Positions 59,560-64,000 of a stretch of 64,000 nt of DNA are shown one piece after another. This DNA is from Epiperipatus broadwayi (taxonomy: Eukaryota; Onychophora; Udeonychophora; Euonychophora; Peripatidae). The notes below the pieces were generated by a model. That model did no database searches, was not told the DNA's origin, and saw nothing but the letters and a program-made list of their open reading frames with translations. The position numbers were made by a program, and so were the translations under genes. How positions within the stretch are numbered: position 1 is the stretch's first letter; every line of letters begins with the position of its first letter. The stretch is taken from the NCBI GenBank assembly GCA_028023455.1, contig JAQFVV010000158.1:1674001-1738000 (forward strand). Reading direction: 5' to 3'.

Positions 59560-61160
59560 CTTGGTAGTCTTAAATCAGAAAAATACAGAAGATGACATAT
59601 ATACCAAGTTTCTAAAAGATGTAGAGCTAAAGGATGGTTGGAAGAATTATTCAGTAATATTACTCATGTAGAAAGTATCCTAAAATTTGGCACTTAAGCA
59701 AAACTATAGCAGTCTTAAAACGAAACAAAGCCAGCAATGATCCAAAAAGATATTGCCTAATATCATTATTGTGTGTTTCCTAAAAGTGTTTTGAGCTTCC
59801 TAAATATCAAATTAACAAAAATTTAACAACAGTTGATAATCAACTTTTTGTAGAGCAGACTGGTTTTAGGCCAACAAAAAGTTGTTGTGAACAAGTTCTG
59901 TCTTTAACAATTCGCATTGAAAAAGACTTTACTTTTACCGATTTAACTTCTCTTTATGATTCTTTGAAAAAAGTCTCTAAAAATTTCTAAAATGCTTAAA
60001 TATATGAAAAACATTAATTTTCTTAAATGTATGTAAATAAATCATTTTTATATAGCGCGATGTTTGTAAACTGTAATATTTAAAATAGCATTACGCTGTT
60101 GCACATGCGCTTTGAAGATTTTAACTATAAATGAATGAATGCTCCTCAATAGAAAATTCAAGCAACATTAAATGATAATTATAGTAGATAGAAAATTTTA
60201 TAGAACATACTATCTGTGGATTCAGTTTCTTTCATCTATTTTATTTAATATATTCATCAGGGATCTTCCAGATATATAAAGAAGGAAATTCATCTAGGGA
60301 TTATTGCTTTGATTTCTCATAAGAGATACTTTCATGAATTAGACAATTCTCTTAATAAGAATTCGGAAAAAAAAAAAAAGGAAAAACAATGGCATCATAT
60401 TCACAATCCAATGAGAATAGTATATTCATTTAAATAACAGGAAATCATCTAATCTGAATATAACCTTTTGCTATAGGAATCTGAAATATGATCCTACCCC
60501 ATGCTATACTTTATAGATAGGTTCATTAGCATTAATGTATTCTGATGATGAATATTGTGCTCCTGTTTGGAGAAAAAGTTCTCAAGCTAAACTTCTGGAT
60601 ACTCAAATATTATCATGGAAAATATTACCGGTACACTTAAATTTACTCCTTTGCAGAATCTTCCTGTTTCTTTCACATATTCCCCCACCAGACTTCAGAA
60701 GAGAAATTGCCTCTCAGAGTAATGTATAAACAACTACTAAGCAGTTCAAATATACCAATAACTCAAAATATAATTTCAATTCATTGTTTAAGACTCAAAA
60801 ATCTCCCTTTTTGTATATTAACCAAGAATCTACAATCAAAAAATTATGGCATAAAAAATAGAATCTTATGAGATTCCAAATAAATTTATCTTTTATGATT
60901 CAATAATAAAACCAGCTAGATTTGATCTTCCTAGATGCAACTGGAGTCTCATCAACAGATTCAGAACCCATGGTCATTGTACTCATCTGCTTCATAAATG
61001 GAATTTAGTCATCAATTTTTGTAAATATGGACAAATACAAACTATGAACAACATAATTAATAACTGTCAGATTTATAGCTGTGACAAGACTGAAGGGTTT
61101 GATAAAGCCACTAATAAATCTATCATATGGTTGGATCTTCTACAAATTTCTTTATATCTT
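59560..61160 (+). pseudogene. LINE ORF2 relic: reverse transcriptase to C-terminus, with a nested MITE
   Basis: Across frames: FLKDVELKDGWKNYSVIL (near 59615), TIAVLKRNKASNDPKRYCLI then SLLC (about 59705-59770), VDNQLFVEQTGFRPTKSCCE then QVLSLTIRIEKDF (59835-59935), then an inserted MITE relative (60048-60145), then ILFNIFIRDLPDI (about 60240-60275), EYCAPVWRKSSQAKLLDTQI (60552-60610), SHIPPPDFRREIAS (60675-60715), RCNWSLINRFRTHGHCTHLL then HKWNLVINFCKYGQIQTMNN (about 60935-61050), and a C-terminal WLDLLQISLYLN. The C-terminal NRFRT-HG-C--LL-KW and C--G--QT--HI block is typical of jockey-superfamily ORF2. Stops throughout. Confidence 0.8.
60048..60145 (-). mobile_element. MITE fragment related to the 15.5-kb element
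   Basis: ATATAGCGCGATGTTTGTAA, then CTGTAATA, GCTGTTGCACATGCGCTTTG and GATTTTAACTATAAATGAAT is the reverse complement of 15709-15805 with few differences. It sits inside the LINE coding relic, between RT blocks. Confidence 0.75.
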
Positions 61161-61384
61161 AATATTTGTCTAAATTCATACACAAAATAAATGTATAGCT
61201 TTTTTAAAAAAATAAGTTGCTTTGTATTCATTACTTCTAGAATATTTTATTCTTTAATAAGATACATACAATGATAAAAGAAAAAAGCCCTATTATTATG
61301 CCAAATATTAATTTCATTTAGTGTATGGAATTTTTTTAGACAACTTAGCTATTAAAGATTCACTAATGGTTTTATTAATTCTTT

Positions 61385-61510
61385 CACTACACCCAAAGAT
61401 TCGAATCATTAACTGTTACTTATAATTTGTTTTACTATACACCTACATCAGTAAGAGACATATTCCATTTATGAAGTAGCTAAGAGTAGTAACCATGGGT
61501 TGATCTGAAT
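61385..61510 (-). pseudogene. LINE ORF2 C-terminal scrap
   Basis: Minus-strand translation INRFRSTHGYYS followed by LLHKWNMSLTD matches the C-terminal NRFRT-HG---LL-KW block also present at 60935-61000 on the plus strand. Confidence 0.5.
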
Positions 61511-62629
61511 CTATTAATGAGATTCAAGTAAATACCTTGGAAGGGTAAATTCAGTTGACATTACTATTGGATCTCAGAAAATATTGAAATCTTACAAGAA
61601 GTCTATTTTTACACTATTAATTCTTGTTATTTGAATGATTCTTGATCAAACATTTAGAACGAGGATCTTGATTTTTAGGCAAATATCTTAAATTAGTAGT
61701 AGAAACTATTTAATAACTTTTTATACATTTTGTGCAAGACAATGTCTTTTATATGAAAAAACAAAAATACCACTGCAAAGGAGATTTGAGTATATCAATA
61801 TTTGAGTATCCAAGAGTTTAGTTTGGGAACTTTTTCCTAAAAAAAAAGAAAAGAACAATATTAATCAGCAGAATATGCTAGTGTAATGAAACTATTTGTA
61901 AAATGCTTGGATCATAATACCAAATAGTACCATCACTTTAAGATTTATCCTTTGAAAGATAAGGAAAATAATTTAGTTTATGATCTAAAGTTACTTCTAC
62001 ATAGTATGGATAGAATTGTGTTTGACTATGTTTGCATAAGATTATACTTATTTTATGAGATATTATTCATTGAGCATTTGTATATATATATGGTTTTTAT
62101 AATTTTTAAACCCAAGGGATTACATTCTATACACATGCATTGTAATATTGTTTTAATACATCAATGTTTTATTGAGTACAAAGGATACTCTCAAACCAAA
62201 GGATGAGATAGTGACTTTAAAAAGATTGGTTGACCTAGCTTTATACCTAAATTCACTTGTATAACTAGAAACCTGTCTTTGAAAAAGATTTCTAAACTTT
62301 TCATATTCTGATACTTTTCTATTTCTAGAAAAAAAAAATCACACTATAAGCAAAAAGTATATTATTTGCAGTCTGTTCTATAAATTCATTGAATAAAATG
62401 AAGGAAAAATTGAATCTTGTGGGAAAACTATCCTGTAAATTTTTATATTTATTATGACTATCATTTATCTGAAAATTTCTATTTGGAGCATTTTCTCAAG
62501 AAAATTAAGTTTTCCTGCATTTAAAATTATTTAGAAACTTATAGAAAAGTATTCTTTCCAACAGAATCATAAGCTATGATTGAATTAATAATGTTAGCAC
62601 AATTATTATTTTGAAAACTCTTTTCAATA

Positions 62630-62830
62630 TGGGTTCTTACAGATAAAACTTATCTGCAACAGCTTTCCCAGGCTTAAACCCAGCTTGCTGCATAAAGTAG
62701 ATGGATTTCAACTACTGGTATAATTCTTGTTAATGCTTTTTTCAACAGCTTGTAAAGGATACATAATAATATTAAACTATTTTCTGAATCATTGGTAGTT
62801 TTTTTTATCGATATAATTAAGCTTTCATAC
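62630..62830 (-). pseudogene. LINE reverse transcriptase scrap
   Basis: Minus-strand frames give SLILLCILYKLLKKALTRII then PVVEIHLLYA and QAGFKPGKAVADKFYL. This matches the ISLLC-LYKL-E--L--RI-P-VE--LP-EQAGFRPGRS region of the same LINE type as 59560-61160. It may belong to the same minus-strand copy as the scrap at 61385-61510. Confidence 0.65.
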
Positions 62831-64000
62831 TAAAATTTTCGAATAATTTCTGTATTAGTAGGGTTGCTGACTAGATTTACGAACCATACTTAGGCTTTAA
62901 ATTATGGAATCTTTCCTGATTTAAGATAATCAATACCAAGTTCAACAATATCTAAATGGTTTTACTAGATATATATTAGTGATATCATGCATTAATTAAT
63001 AAAAAATCTGAAAAAATAACTTTTTCTTTTTAATCTCTTTTGTTGAAGTTAAAAAAGATATTGTGGTTTTCTCATATGTATTCAAGAGTAGTTTTCTTCA
63101 CTTTACAGCTTATCTACAGTATGTTTAAATAATCAAAGGGCACCAGATAATATTTCCAGACTGATATCTGACTTCCTTTAAGAACTACAATAAAAGTTGG
63201 AATTAATATATATATATATACATTTAGCACTTACGTTTTACTCCTTTATACTATTCAAACCAATAGCCTGAAATAAAAAAACTCTAAAGTTTTGAATGCA
63301 AACTAATTTACATAATTATATAGATTTTAGACCATATCAGGTTCTATATAGAAATTGCAACTTTATATCACCTGTAGACATGTTCACATTTTGACAAAAA
63401 GGTTAATACCAACACCATATAAATTTGTCTTACAATTTCAAAAGTTCTCAAGCTTGAGAAATCAATGGATATTAGTTGGTATAATGCTATGTCATGCATC
63501 TCAGACTAATTTCTAGCTTTTTTCTTCAGTGAGAACTAAGGCTGCCACTGGAGGCATGAATTATATATAGTTTTATTATTATTAACTTTCCTAGCTAAAA
63601 GGTTGACAGTACCTATAATTGTCATAAAACTGAGCTCTCTAAAATTTAGAGAAACTGGCTAAGGTCAGATTTATATAAGTATGCAAGTTAAAATTATTTT
63701 CTGGCATTTGGTTTGAATAACATAAAGAAGTAAAAGGTGAATGCTAGATGGATCGTTAGTTCCGGCAAGCCAAAACTGATCTGGGGATATTGCAGCATTA
63801 TTCCATATGGTGTTCATTGATTACTAAAGCTTACAATATAAAACTTTATAGAAGAGTGAAGAAAACTGCTCAATCTTAAATTTCTGAGAAAACAAAACCT
63901 CATATATACTTACCTCTTCTTCACTTCCAATGTTAAACAATCTATTCATGGTTCATTGTAATATAATGAAGAGGCTGCAGTGATTAAAATTTAGAAAATT

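Larger units (their letters stand above)
61160..64000. other. AT-rich region with scattered LINE and repeat scraps
   Basis: Apart from the two LINE scraps listed separately, I recognise only a possible family A trace near 63455-63530 (TCAATGGATATTAGTTGG, CAGACTAATTTCTAGC, TCTTCAGTGAGAAC). An 84-codon plus-strand frame at 61952-62206 has no recognisable motif. Confidence 0.35.

Noticed and set aside
61952-62206. An 84-codon plus-strand open frame rich in Tyr, Ile, Leu and Phe
   Set aside because: The composition is what AT-rich non-coding DNA gives when translated, and no domain was recognised.

Overview
The window is strongly AT-rich animal DNA, with GT-AG introns, long introns and many decayed transposons. 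The few coding signals (a peptidase S28 serine protease, a vigilin copy, ZBED5-like and KIAA1586-like hAT transposases, RTE and jockey/CR1-type LINEs, Ty3/gypsy Gag) point to an invertebrate metazoan with a repeat-rich genome. I cannot name the species. No bacterial genes, rRNA or intact tRNA genes were found.

One host gene spans most of the window on the minus strand. It encodes a secreted peptidase S28 family protein (PRSS16 / K12H4.7-like carboxypeptidase). Exon 1 is at 49104-49169 (signal peptide), exon 2 at 25501-25560, a probable 18-nt microexon at 10053-10070, exon 3 at 5048-5200, exon 4 at 2326-2507, exon 5 at 2106-2242 and exon 6 at 1807-1902 (end of the catalytic-serine block). Phases agree at every junction. 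The C-terminal exons carrying the Asp and His of the triad are not visible and should lie beyond the left edge. The first intron is about 23.5 kb, so nearly everything between 1.8 and 49.1 kb is intronic.

From left to right, the introns hold: an RTE LINE scrap (0.77-1.07 kb); two recurrent repeat families, called A and B here, that often form inverted pairs; a tandem array of roughly 125-bp units next to a GA-rich possible solo LTR (7.46-8.45 kb); a palindromic MITE (15.5 kb); a hAT element with both terminal repeats and an eroded ZBED5-like transposase, itself split by a family A insertion with a 13-bp target duplication (16.7-19.5 kb); a C-depleted T/G-rich tract and a long ATT microsatellite (21.8-23.5 kb); a LINE scrap and another MITE (25.7-26.7 kb); a 3-kb LTR retrotransposon carrying Gag plus a coiled-coil region but no pol (38.6-41.6 kb); a Ty3/gypsy relic with a related Gag on the opposite strand (41.6-43.06 kb); a processed vigilin pseudogene (43.1-44.3 kb); and an RTE LINE (44.5-45.6 kb). 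A large palindrome lies at 47.6-47.9 kb.

Upstream of exon 1 (49.2-64 kb) there is a CpG-containing 14-bp palindrome at 49415, a kilobase-scale inverted structure of family B (50.8-51.9 kb), a KIAA1586-like hAT relic split by a family A copy (52.1-54.1 kb), a tRNA-like segment (54.4-54.6 kb), and fragments of at least two LINE lineages on both strands (57.7-62.9 kb). One of these is interrupted by a relative of the 15.5-kb MITE.

No transposon here has an intact coding frame. The most unusual item is the Gag plus coiled-coil LTR element. Its Gag resembles that of the neighbouring gypsy relic, so it may be a non-autonomous partner of that family.
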